From NCBI GenBank assembly GCA_964522605.1, contig CAZFWV010000329.1, positions 1 through 7,667 on the forward strand: 7,667 bases of DNA, written 5' to 3'. How positions within the stretch are numbered: the first letter of the stretch is position 1; each line of letters begins with the position of its first letter. This document shows positions 1-6,329 of this stretch, one piece after another. Position numbers and translations under genes: made by a program. The DNA comes from CAVZLD01 sp964522605 (lineage in GTDB: Bacteria; Planctomycetota; Planctomycetia; Pirellulales; Pirellulaceae). Under the pieces are notes generated by a model that was not told the DNA's origin, did not search any database, and saw only the letters and a list, made by a program, of their open reading frames with translations.

Positions 1-128
1 AATCGTCCTCGCCTGACGGCTGCGGGTTAAACGAAAAGCCACTGGGAGGATGCTATAACTTCATCCGAGCCAGCGACATAAAGGCTGCACGCCCTCCAGA
101 GAGAGAGTAGATTCACTGCTGCCCGCTT

Positions 129-145
129 CCCGCAGTGCATGCGGG
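129..145. other. Small GC-rich hairpin
   Basis: CCCGCA (129-134) and TGCGGG (140-145) are perfect reverse complements around a 5-base loop. An alternative pairing of GCCCGC (121-126) with GCGGGC (141-146) competes for the same 3' arm. No T run follows, so a canonical intrinsic terminator is not supported. The 3' arm lies in the second copy of the repeated TGCGGGYTAAACG word, so the hairpin may be part of a dispersed intergenic repeat. Function unknown. Confidence 0.3.
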
Positions 146-186
146 CTAAACGCGTAGCTCGAGGAGACCGTCAGTCCCGACGAGTG

Positions 187-221
187 CGGGGTCGGAGATC
201 CGTGCACCGCGCACGACCCCG
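187..221. other. Imperfect hairpin in the upstream intergenic region
   Basis: Bases 187-194 (CGGGGTCG) pair perfectly with 214-221 (CGACCCCG). Inside, GTGC (202-205) can pair with GCAC (211-214), which trades away the last outer pair. The result is a 7-8 bp outer stem with a one-sided bulge and a small inner stem. There is no T tract after it. It could be the core of a structured leader or simply GC-rich chance pairing. Confidence 0.3.
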
Positions 222-373
222 ACCCAAGTCGGCCCTCCCCTCGGTCGTCCGGCCCAATGGACCGCACGCCGATCCATAGCTGGCTCGCCGCCTGGCGGAT
301 TTCGGGTTATGCTGACGGTGCTTTCCTGTACTGCGAACGGTGAAAATGTTGTTCTCTCGGCAAGAAATCGAGC

Positions 374-475
374 GGCTGGAGGCTGGGACAGGCTGGAGGC
401 CGCAGGCTGCAGGTTCCAGACTTCAGGCTCCAGTCTGCAGTCTCCAGCCTCCCGTCTCCAGCCTGTCCCAGCCTC
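374..475. repeat. Inverted heptamer array forming a long palindrome
   Basis: The stretch reads as degenerate 7-base units, mostly in phase. GGCTGGA-like units come first (374-380, 381-387, 391-397, 398-404, 405-411), then intermediate units (GGTTCCA, GACTTCA, GGCTCCA), then reverse-complement-like units (GTCTGCA, GTCTCCA, GCCTCCC, GTCTCCA, GCCTGTC). Folding about base 427 pairs 379-422 with 432-475. Of 44 positions, 37 are Watson-Crick, 3 are G-T wobbles and 4 are C-C mismatches; the outer 20 are perfect (379-398 with 456-475). The only irregular units, ACA at 388-390 and its partner TGT at 464-466, match each other. No T run follows. The right arm ends 14 bases before the ATG at 490, so if transcribed it would put a strong stem just before that start. 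Confidence 0.85.
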
Positions 476-489
476 ACTGAGTGACCTCC

Positions 490-1170
490 ATGCCCATTAA
501 CGTTACCTGTCCCAGTTGCCAAACCCGCTTCAAAGTCAGCGACAAGTTCGCGGGCCAGAAGGGGCCCTGTCCCAAGTGCAAGGCGCCGATCCAGATCCCG
601 AAAAAGGAAGAGGAGGTCGTGATCCATGCGCCGGACAACTTCGGCCCGAAAGACGCCTCCGGGCGGGCGGTGCTGAAACCTCTGGAGCGGCGAGAAGGCA
701 ATTACACGGCGGTCACGATCATTGGAATCGTTGCGGCGTGTCTGACGACGCTGATCGTGACCTACCTCCTCGGACGTGCCTACGCGGACAGCGAAACGGG
801 TGTGCCGCAGGTTATATTGGCGGCGGGCGCTGTGCTGTTGGGGCCGCCGTTGGCCTGGGCGGCCTACGGTTTGCTGCGGGATCAGGAACTGGAGCCGCAC
901 CGAGGTGTTTCGCTACTGTTGAGATCATGCGTCTGTGGCCTGATCTACGCCTTGCTGTGGGGCGTGTACGCCTATCTGAAGACCTCGATTCTGGGCGGCG
1001 AAGTGGAGATCTTTCACCTGGCCTTCATCCTCCCCGTCCTGGTTGCCGCCGGTGGCGTTGCGGCCCTGGCTTGCCTGGAGATGGATTTCGGCTCGGGTGC
1101 CCTCCACTACGGGATGTACTTAGCCGTCACCGTCCTGCTGCGATGCGTTATGGGCATCGGGCCTTACTGA
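490..1170 (+). CDS. Zinc-ribbon, five-helix membrane protein (unknown function)
   Basis: This is a 226-residue protein of unknown function. Residues 7-30 hold two knuckles, CPSC (C7, C10) and CPKC (C27, C30), separated by a segment with KVSDKFAGQKG. This is the layout of the MJ0042-type zinc ribbon often found at the N-terminus of planctomycete proteins. A charged linker (about 31-70, Lys/Glu-rich then RAVLKPLERRE) leads to five hydrophobic segments at roughly 73-95, 105-129, 140-163, 175-198 and 204-226, so the ribbon probably faces the cytoplasm. I chose ATG490 because MPINVTCPSC fits the family start; an in-frame GTG at 481 would add only three residues. No Shine-Dalgarno motif is visible. 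The HD-hydrolase gene follows after 10 bases, suggesting one transcription unit. Binding of nucleic acid or protein by the ribbon is possible but not shown. Confidence 0.85.
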   Translation: MPINVTCPSCQTRFKVSDKFAGQKGPCPKCKAPIQIPKKEEEVVIHAPDNFGPKDASGRAVLKPLERREGNYTAVTIIGIVAACLTTLIVTYLLGRAYADSETGVPQVILAAGAVLLGPPLAWAAYGLLRDQELEPHRGVSLLLRSCVCGLIYALLWGVYAYLKTSILGGEVEIFHLAFILPVLVAAGGVAALACLEMDFGSGALHYGMYLAVTVLLRCVMGIGPY

Positions 1171-1180
1171 AACGATCGCC

Positions 1181-2551
1181 ATGGACCTGGGTGCAATCCC
1201 CGAAATTGCCGGCCTCGAGGCGCACCAGGGCCTCGTCCGCATTCCTCAGGAAATCGATGTCCCACTGACGCCTCGCGTCCGGGCGTTGGTCGACACACCC
1301 GAATTTCGGCGACTGGCCCACATTTCCCAGCTGGGCCTCGTGTCACTCGTCTATCCTGCAGCCCATCACCGGCGGTTCGAGCATTCGCTGGGTGTGTATC
1401 GACTGTGCCTGCAGTACATCCGGCAGTTGTCCCTGGAATCTCGCTTCCAAGAGCGGATCGAACGGCAGGATATCGAACGACTGATTGTGGCCGCGCTGCT
1501 GCATGACATTGGGCATTGGCCGTTTTGTCACCTGATCGAAGACATGCAGCTGTCACAAATCCCGCGGCACGAGGACTTGGCGCATTCCTTTCTCACCTCG
1601 GGCAGATTGGCGGAGGTCCTCTGGCAGCAATGGAAGATTCGCGGTGAGGAGATTGCCGAATTACTCGCCAATGGAGCAACCGATCCCGGGCAACGAATTC
1701 TGCAAAGCATCCTGTCGGGTCCAATCGACATCGACAAAATGGACTATCTGATGCGCGATAGCTTGCACGCGGGCGTGCCTTACGGTCGCAACTTCGACCA
1801 GGCCAGGCTGATCAGCAGCATGTGCTTGAACGAGGCCGGAGACGGACTGGCACTGACCGAAAAAGGACGTACGGCGGCCGAGATGATGGTCTTCGCCCGG
1901 TATGTGATGTTCAGTGAGGTCTACTGGCATCACGCCGTCCGCTCCGCCACGGCAATGCTCCAGCGCGCGTTCTTCCAACTGTTGGATCAGCTGGATCTGG
2001 CACCGTTGTTCCGACTGACCGAACAGCCGTTTATTGACCACCTGCGCGCCGAGGCGGATCCACGGACGGCAGAATTGCTTCATGGCCTGTTCGGTCCGGA
2101 ACGTCGACTCTATAAGCGATGGGCACAATACAGTCTGTTTGAGCGACCGGAGCTCTACGGCCGATTGGCGCGCCAACCGTACCCCTGGTTAGCCCGCTGT
2201 AGCACAGAGCTCGCGCAGGAGCTCTCGAGTCGCTTGCAGCGCCCGGTGGAGTCGCACCACGTCCTGATCGACGCGCCCCCACGCAAGCTGGAGGTCCAGT
2301 TTGACGTCGAGATCTTTGATCCCAAACGGAATCAATACCGCCGATTGGGCGATGTTTCTCCCGTCGTACGCACGTTGGCAGAAACCCAGTTCGACGATTA
2401 CGTCAAACGCGTACGTGTTTTCATCCATCCCGCCTTGGCGACGGAGGCACGGCGGTTAAGCGACACGGATACGCTGCTCGAAAAGGCGATTGAAGCGACG
2501 GGACGCTACATCACGGGAGCCGTTCGACGTTCCGCCGATTCGAGCAACTGA
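1181..2551 (+). CDS. HD-domain phosphohydrolase, SAMHD1/COG1078-like (putative dNTPase)
   Basis: A 456-residue soluble protein of the HD superfamily, in the COG1078 branch related to SAMHD1. Members remove triphosphate from dNTPs, giving deoxynucleoside and PPPi. The metal-binding set is complete: H68 in FEHSLGV, H108-D109 in LLHDIGHWPFCH, and D185 in IDIDKMDYLMRD. Residues matching other SAMHD1 active-site positions also appear: H117, H130 (in RHED), K186, Y189 and D193. The HD core is about residues 35-260, and the C-terminal third is the usual helical and mixed region of this family. Start ATG1181 lies 10 bases after the zinc-ribbon gene and has no clear Shine-Dalgarno. The last 46 bases overlap the 3' end of the convergent lipoprotein gene. 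Exact substrate and any allosteric dNTP site cannot be read from the sequence. A housekeeping dNTP-pool role is the simplest view; a phage-defence role has no contextual support. Confidence 0.9.
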   Translation: MDLGAIPEIAGLEAHQGLVRIPQEIDVPLTPRVRALVDTPEFRRLAHISQLGLVSLVYPAAHHRRFEHSLGVYRLCLQYIRQLSLESRFQERIERQDIERLIVAALLHDIGHWPFCHLIEDMQLSQIPRHEDLAHSFLTSGRLAEVLWQQWKIRGEEIAELLANGATDPGQRILQSILSGPIDIDKMDYLMRDSLHAGVPYGRNFDQARLISSMCLNEAGDGLALTEKGRTAAEMMVFARYVMFSEVYWHHAVRSATAMLQRAFFQLLDQLDLAPLFRLTEQPFIDHLRAEADPRTAELLHGLFGPERRLYKRWAQYSLFERPELYGRLARQPYPWLARCSTELAQELSSRLQRPVESHHVLIDAPPRKLEVQFDVEIFDPKRNQYRRLGDVSPVVRTLAETQFDDYVKRVRVFIHPALATEARRLSDTDTLLEKAIEATGRYITGAVRRSADSSN

Positions 2552-3285
2552 CGCAGGTGGTAGAGAATTGCGTTACGCAAGTCGCGGCGGGAACTGCGTG
2601 AGTATTCGACATCCATCCAAAGCACGCGACCGTCGGCGTTCAATAGATACGTGCGCGGCAAAAGTTCCGACGCCACCTGCGACCAGGCTTGTCGATCCGG
2701 ATCCTGTAGCATGACGTAGCTGTGGTCAATCTGGGAAAGCAGGCTTTGTTGATCCTCCGACGTGTCACCCACGTCAATCGCAACAACGCTCACGCCAACC
2801 GCTCCGTAGGGCCGCACGATTTCCTCTTCCAGCCGGCTAATCTGTTCCACCGCCATTGGGTGCAGGCAATCCCAGAACACGACGACCGTCAGACGAGCAC
2901 CATAATGAGCGGACAGCGGTGTGACGTCACCGTCGAGCGTTGGAAGGGTCAATACCGGGAAAACATCGCCGACTTGGACCAGGCAGGTCGCCTGGTGTTC
3001 CTCGCTTAAAGCCACAACGGGTTCGCGCACCGGATCGGCCACGTCCGCGTCCGAAAGCCCCTGGAGGGCGGTGGAATCGTACAGCTGGACGGGCGTCTCG
3101 GGAGCGGGTTCGGGGGAGGCGGGTTGGGAAACAACGGGGGGCGAGGGAGATCGCTGTTCGGGGGCCACCGTTCTTTCGACGGAGGGATCCGAGGTTGTGG
3201 ACCGCTCCGCGCACCCGGCCGTCCACACCAGGTTCACTATCAGGCACGTGACCGCCAGACCGCAGCCCGAAAAACGGATCATCAT
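2506..3285 (-). CDS. Lipoprotein with thioredoxin-like (TlpA/AhpC-TSA) domain lacking CxxC
   Basis: A 259-residue predicted secreted lipoprotein. Residues 1-24 look like a signal peptide (MMIR start, hydrophobic core 8-23) ending in TAG-C with C25 as the lipid-modified cysteine; Thr at -3 is less usual than Leu. Residues 28-66 are a Pro/Ser/Glu-rich linker. A redoxin domain follows from about 104: VGDVFPVLTLPTLDG (105-119), VVVFWDCLHPM (134-144), and LPRTYLLNADGRVLW (209-223), whose P210 fits the conserved cis-proline. Where TlpA proteins have FWATWCPPC, this one has FWDCLHPMA. Both CxxC cysteines are replaced and only C140 remains nearby, so ordinary disulfide reductase activity is doubtful. 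I chose ATG3285 because a strong GGAGG lies 7 bases upstream and it places the signal peptide at the N-terminus. The gene follows aspS by 25 bases. Its role is unknown. Confidence 0.85.
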   Translation of the reverse strand: MMIRFSGCGLAVTCLIVNLVWTAGCAERSTTSDPSVERTVAPEQRSPSPPVVSQPASPEPAPETPVQLYDSTALQGLSDADVADPVREPVVALSEEHQATCLVQVGDVFPVLTLPTLDGDVTPLSAHYGARLTVVVFWDCLHPMAVEQISRLEEEIVRPYGAVGVSVVAIDVGDTSEDQQSLLSQIDHSYVMLQDPDRQAWSQVASELLPRTYLLNADGRVLWMDVEYSRSSRRDLRNAILYHLRQLLESAERRTAPVM

Positions 3286-3290
3286 GTCGG

Positions 3291-3300
3291 CTCCTCCCTT
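3291..3300 (-). promoter_or_regulatory. Ribosome binding site of the thioredoxin-fold lipoprotein
   Basis: On the minus strand this reads AAGGGAGGAG, with GGAGG at 3297-3293 and a 7-base spacer to ATG3285 (10 bases to the second ATG at 3282). It fixes the start downstream of the longer frame that opens at 3351. It lies in the 25 bases between the aspS stop and this gene, so translation could be coupled to an aspS transcript. Confidence 0.75.
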
Positions 3301-3310
3301 GAGGCCAGTG

Positions 3311-5089
3311 TCATTTGTCGTGGACGACACCCACGCGAATCCCCAATTCATGCAACTGCTTCCGCTCTACGACGCTCGGAGCGCCCGTCATCAGGTCGGT
3401 CGCTCGCTGCGTCTTGGGGAAGGCAATGCAGTCTCGGATGCTGTCGAGTCCGCCGAACAACATCACGATTCGATCGATCCCAAGCGCGATTCCGCCATGG
3501 GGCGGCGCACCAAGCTTGAGTGCATCGAGCAGAAACCCAAACCGCTCCTGCGCCGCGGCCTCATCCATCCCCAGCAGGCGAAAGACCGATTTCTGCGTCT
3601 GATTGTCGTGAATTCGGATTGTGCCGCCTCCGGCTTCCGTTCCGTTCATCACGAGATCATAGGCTTGCGCACGAACGCGCGCTGGATCACTTTCGAATAA
3701 CTCCAAGTCCTGTGGCCGGGGTGCGGTAAACGGATGATGCATCGCGACCCAACGCTGTTCGTCTTCGTCGTAATCGAACATCGGAAACTCCACGACCCAG
3801 GAAAAACTCATTTCACGCGGATCGTAAAGCTTCAGTTCGCTCGCCAATCGCCGCCGCAAACCGCTCAAGACGCGGCAGGTGACCGCCCACTGATCGGCAC
3901 ACAGTAACAAGAAATCGCCCGGCTCGACCTCAAACCGTTGGCCCATCTGCTGCAACCAACTGGCATCAAAATTCTTCGCGATCGGAGATGCCAACTGGCC
4001 GTCGGGATCGACCTTGAACCAGGCCAAACCCTGCGCTCCAAAATCCCTCTTCACGTATTCGGTCAGCAGATCGATATCTTTCCGTGAATAGCGCGCCGCC
4101 GCGCCTTTGACATTGATCCCGCGGACCTTGCCGCCCTGTTCAATTGCGGAACGAAATACCCGGAAGGAACAATCGGCGGCCAAGTCGCTGCAGTCGACCA
4201 GCTCCATCCCATAGCGCAAATCGGGAGCATCATGCCCGAATCGCTCCATCGCCTCGTCGTACGTCATGCGTGGCAACGGCAGGCTGAGCTTCAGACCGAG
4301 AATCTCATCGGCCAGCCGGGCGACCAAACCATCGATCATCGAAATCACATCGTTCATCTCGACGAACGACATCTCAAGATCCAATTGAGTGAACTCGGGT
4401 TGTCGATCGGCACGCAGATCTTCGTCGCGAAAACAGCGGGCGACCTGTACATAGCGATCGTAGCCGGCAATCATCAGGATTTGTTTGTACAGCTGAGGCG
4501 ACTGTGGCAACGCATAGAAGCTTCCGGAATTGATGCGACTCGGGACCAGATAGTCACGGGCCCCTTCCGGTGTGCTGCGCCCGAGCACCGGCGTCTCGAC
4601 GTCAATGAACCCGTTTTCGTCGAAGTAGTCGCGCATGACCTTGATGATGCGACTGCGAAGCAGCAACGTTTGTTGCATCGCGGGACGACGCAAATCCAGG
4701 TACCGGTGCTTCAATCGCAGATCTTCGGACGGCAGATCGAGCTGCGTGGGGACAAACGGCGGATTGTGGCACTTGTTCAGCAGCTGCAGCTGCTCGCTGC
4801 GTACCTCAATTTCCCCCGTGCTCAATTTCGGATTGACCGTCCCTTCCGGACGTGCCGACACCTGCCCGGTGACCTGGATCACATCCTCGCTCCGCAATTG
4901 CCGGGCTCGGGACAGCTGTTGATCACCTCCCTCGGGCCCAAAGACCACCTGGGTTTTGCCGTAGCGGTCTCGCAAGTCAACAAAAATTGTCCCTCCGTGG
5001 TCCCGATAGCTGTCGACCCAGCCACACAGGGTGGCCGACTGCCCAACGTGGGTCCGACGGAGCTCGCCGCAGGTTTTCGTCCGTAACAA
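3311..5089 (-). CDS. aspS: Aspartyl-tRNA synthetase, bacterial type, probably non-discriminating (aspS)
   Basis: A 592-residue class II synthetase that attaches aspartate to tRNA using ATP. An N-terminal OB-fold anticodon domain (about 1-110) is followed by the catalytic core: motif 1 near FIDVETPVLGRSTPEG (161-176), the Asp-binding PQSPQLYKQ (195-203), motif 2 CFRDEDLRADRQPEFTQ (219-235) and motif 3 GGIALGIDRIVMLF (532-545). The bacterial GAD insertion lies at about 290-410. Length matches the bacterial family. H31 (RDHGG) and G83 (RPEG) match the pair that in Pseudomonas aeruginosa AspRS goes with charging of tRNA-Asn as well as tRNA-Asp; E. coli has Leu and Lys there. The start is TTG5089: an in-frame stop sits at 5113-5111, no ATG or GTG lies between, and LRTKTCGEL matches the family N-terminus. 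AGGA (5101-5098) lies 8 bases upstream. The thioredoxin-fold lipoprotein gene follows 25 bases after the stop. Confidence 0.98.
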   Translation of the reverse strand: MLRTKTCGELRRTHVGQSATLCGWVDSYRDHGGTIFVDLRDRYGKTQVVFGPEGGDQQLSRARQLRSEDVIQVTGQVSARPEGTVNPKLSTGEIEVRSEQLQLLNKCHNPPFVPTQLDLPSEDLRLKHRYLDLRRPAMQQTLLLRSRIIKVMRDYFDENGFIDVETPVLGRSTPEGARDYLVPSRINSGSFYALPQSPQLYKQILMIAGYDRYVQVARCFRDEDLRADRQPEFTQLDLEMSFVEMNDVISMIDGLVARLADEILGLKLSLPLPRMTYDEAMERFGHDAPDLRYGMELVDCSDLAADCSFRVFRSAIEQGGKVRGINVKGAAARYSRKDIDLLTEYVKRDFGAQGLAWFKVDPDGQLASPIAKNFDASWLQQMGQRFEVEPGDFLLLCADQWAVTCRVLSGLRRRLASELKLYDPREMSFSWVVEFPMFDYDEDEQRWVAMHHPFTAPRPQDLELFESDPARVRAQAYDLVMNGTEAGGGTIRIHDNQTQKSVFRLLGMDEAAAQERFGFLLDALKLGAPPHGGIALGIDRIVMLFGGLDSIRDCIAFPKTQRATDLMTGAPSVVERKQLHELGIRVGVVHDK

Positions 5090-5342
5090 AGCAGGGATCC
5101 TCGCGGAAGATTAATCCAGGGAAGGCGGGATGGTTAAGTCCCGTATTCTACTGGCTTTCCGCGTTTGCGGTAGCGCCCGTCTCCGNNNNNNNNNNNNNNN
5201 NNNNNNNNNNNNNNNNNNNNNNNNNNNNNNNNNNNNNNNNNNNNNNNNNNNNNNNNNNNNNNNNNNNNNNNNNNNNNNNNNNNNNGCCTCCGGTTCCGGT
5301 TCTTCTCCGGTTTTCTCGCGCCGGACTGGCGTACGCAGGCGA
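5090..5342. other. miaA-aspS intergenic region with a 100-N assembly gap
   Basis: No gene is visible. Bases 5186-5285 are exactly 100 N, the conventional placeholder for a gap of unknown length, so the true miaA-aspS distance is unknown. The last heptamer before the gap is GTCTCCG (5179-5185). The first after it are GCCTCCG (5286-5292) and GTTCCGG (5293-5299), with TCCGGTT recurring at 5289, 5295 and 5306. These are the same class as the GTCTCCA/GCCTCCC units near 440-460. On the minus strand a weak TAGAAT (5150-5145) could be a -10 box for aspS, but no matching -35 is seen. No terminator for miaA is visible in the sequenced part. Confidence 0.7.
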
Positions 5343-6329
5343 TCAGACCGTCGCCCGGATCCGATCCGCGGCATCTTGGGCGGATAGGCCGATTTCCATC
5401 GGCAGCCAGCGACATTCGCTCAGGCTGCGAAACCAGGTCAATTGTCGCTTGGCGAATTGCCGGGTTCGCGTTTTCGTGCGCTGGACCGTTTGGTCGAGCG
5501 TCCAGTTACCGTCGAGGTACTGCAGCACTTCGCGATAACCGACCGCCTGAATCGCGGTTTTGCTGAGCATGCCGAAGCGCGTCCGCAGTTGCTGGACTTC
5601 GTCGACCAGTCCGGCCTCGAACATCCGGTCCACACGTCGATCGATCCGGCGGTGCAGCTCGTCGCGCGCCCAATCCAAGACAATCACACGACAATCTTCG
5701 GCGGGCCGGCCCTGATCGAACTGCATTTGAAAGTGGCTGATGGGCCGTCCTGTCAGTTTGTAGACCTCCAACGCGCGAATGATGCGTCGCAGGTCTTGGG
5801 GATGCAGTCGGGCGGCAGAAAGAGGGTCGACCTGCTGCAGGCGCTCATGCAGTGCCTCGACCCCCACGCGACGCGTTTCTTCCAGCACCTGCCGACGGAA
5901 ATCCTCGTCGGGGCCGGGGCCCGAAAAGATTCCTCGCAGCAGGGCCTTGAGATATAGGGGCGTCCCACCGACGAACAGCACCTGCTTGTTTCGCGAGCGA
6001 ATCTGCCGAATGCACTCATCGGCCGCTTCCACATAGTCGGCCAGACTGAATTCCTGATTGGGATCCAGCAAGTCAATCAGATGGTGCGGGCACCGAGCAC
6101 GCTGTTCGACGGTCGGTTTGGCCGTACCGATGTCCATGCCGCGATACACGGACATCGAATCCAAAGAAATGATCTCGGCATTCAGCTGGTCCGCCAGGAT
6201 GAGGCCGATGTTCGTCTTGCCGCTGGCCGTCGGACCGGTCAGATACCAGCAATCCGCGGCGCGTTCGACCCGGTCGTCGTGGGGCGAGTTCGTCCCGGAA
6301 TTGTCAGTCGATGTGTCGCCGTTTACCAT
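5343..6329 (-). CDS. miaA: tRNA dimethylallyltransferase (miaA)
   Basis: A 328-residue cytoplasmic enzyme that transfers a dimethylallyl group to N6 of A37 in tRNAs reading codons that start with U (i6A37, the precursor of ms2i6A). Diagnostic motifs occur in order: P-loop GPTASGKT (32-39), D57 in LDSMSVYRGMDIGTAKP (56-72), VGGTPLYLKALL (120-131), QAVGYREVLQYL (261-272) and TRQFAKRQLTWFR (289-301), the tRNA and substrate-binding signature. Length is normal for the family. About 25 hydrophilic residues (Asp, Ser, Asn-rich) precede the P-loop. I chose ATG6329 because the frame continues open to 6728 only as the antisense shadow of hisE. No Shine-Dalgarno motif precedes it. The gene is divergent from hisE (65 bases apart) and upstream of aspS across the assembly gap; co-transcription with aspS cannot be judged. 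Confidence 0.97.
   Translation of the reverse strand: MVNGDTSTDNSGTNSPHDDRVERAADCWYLTGPTASGKTNIGLILADQLNAEIISLDSMSVYRGMDIGTAKPTVEQRARCPHHLIDLLDPNQEFSLADYVEAADECIRQIRSRNKQVLFVGGTPLYLKALLRGIFSGPGPDEDFRRQVLEETRRVGVEALHERLQQVDPLSAARLHPQDLRRIIRALEVYKLTGRPISHFQMQFDQGRPAEDCRVIVLDWARDELHRRIDRRVDRMFEAGLVDEVQQLRTRFGMLSKTAIQAVGYREVLQYLDGNWTLDQTVQRTKTRTRQFAKRQLTWFRSLSECRWLPMEIGLSAQDAADRIRATV

Larger units (their letters stand above)
1..373. other. Intergenic region without a convincing gene
   Basis: No reading frame here resembles a protein. The short frames lack family-like sequence, and the longest on the minus strand is low-complexity Ser/Gly/Arg. The first frame reads nine sense codons to TAA at 28-30, which could be the tail of an upstream gene or chance. 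No tRNA T-loop signature and no conserved rRNA, RNase P or tmRNA word is visible. What can be seen is a word, TGCGGGYTAAACG, at 21-33 and again at 140-152 (one mismatch), and two GC-rich hairpins (129-145 and 187-221), neither followed by a T run. The region probably holds 5' regulatory sequence of the downstream genes plus repeat remnants. Confidence 0.6.

Noticed and set aside
34..85. Cobalamin-riboswitch-like words (AAGCCACTGGGAGG and CCGAGCCAGCGAC)
   Set aside because: The two words resemble pieces of the B12 riboswitch 3' half, but the closing GACCTGCC part is missing and the spacing is wrong. The rest of the aptamer is not visible, and the downstream genes have no cobalamin link.
61..267. 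68-codon minus-strand frame in the left intergenic region
   Set aside because: Ser/Gly-rich with no recognisable features or upstream Shine-Dalgarno motif. It cannot be supported as a gene.
374..475. Intrinsic terminator
   Set aside because: The stem is strong but no T run follows on either strand, and it is far longer than a typical terminator.
481..489. GTG start for the zinc-ribbon protein
   Set aside because: It adds only three residues, has no better ribosome binding site, and sits closer to the palindrome. ATG490 fits the family N-terminus.
309..500. 63-codon plus-strand frame over the heptamer array
   Set aside because: Most of it is translated repeat, it overlaps the start of the zinc-ribbon gene, and it has no ribosome binding site.
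307..900. 197-codon minus-strand frame
   Set aside because: It is antisense to the zinc-ribbon gene and runs through the repeat array; low-complexity Arg/Gln-rich sequence.
1181..2551. Phage-defence reading of the SAMHD1-like hydrolase
   Set aside because: Some dNTPases act in defence, but the neighbours here are housekeeping genes and no defence or mobile gene is present in the window.
3286..3351. Longer start for the thioredoxin-fold lipoprotein
   Set aside because: It would bury the signal peptide 22 residues inside and overlap the end of aspS. The strong GGAGG before ATG3285 decides against it.
4232..5086. 284-codon open frame on the plus strand
   Set aside because: It lies wholly antisense to the conserved aspS coding sequence and has His/Gln/Arg-rich composition without family features. 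It is a shadow of aspS codon bias.
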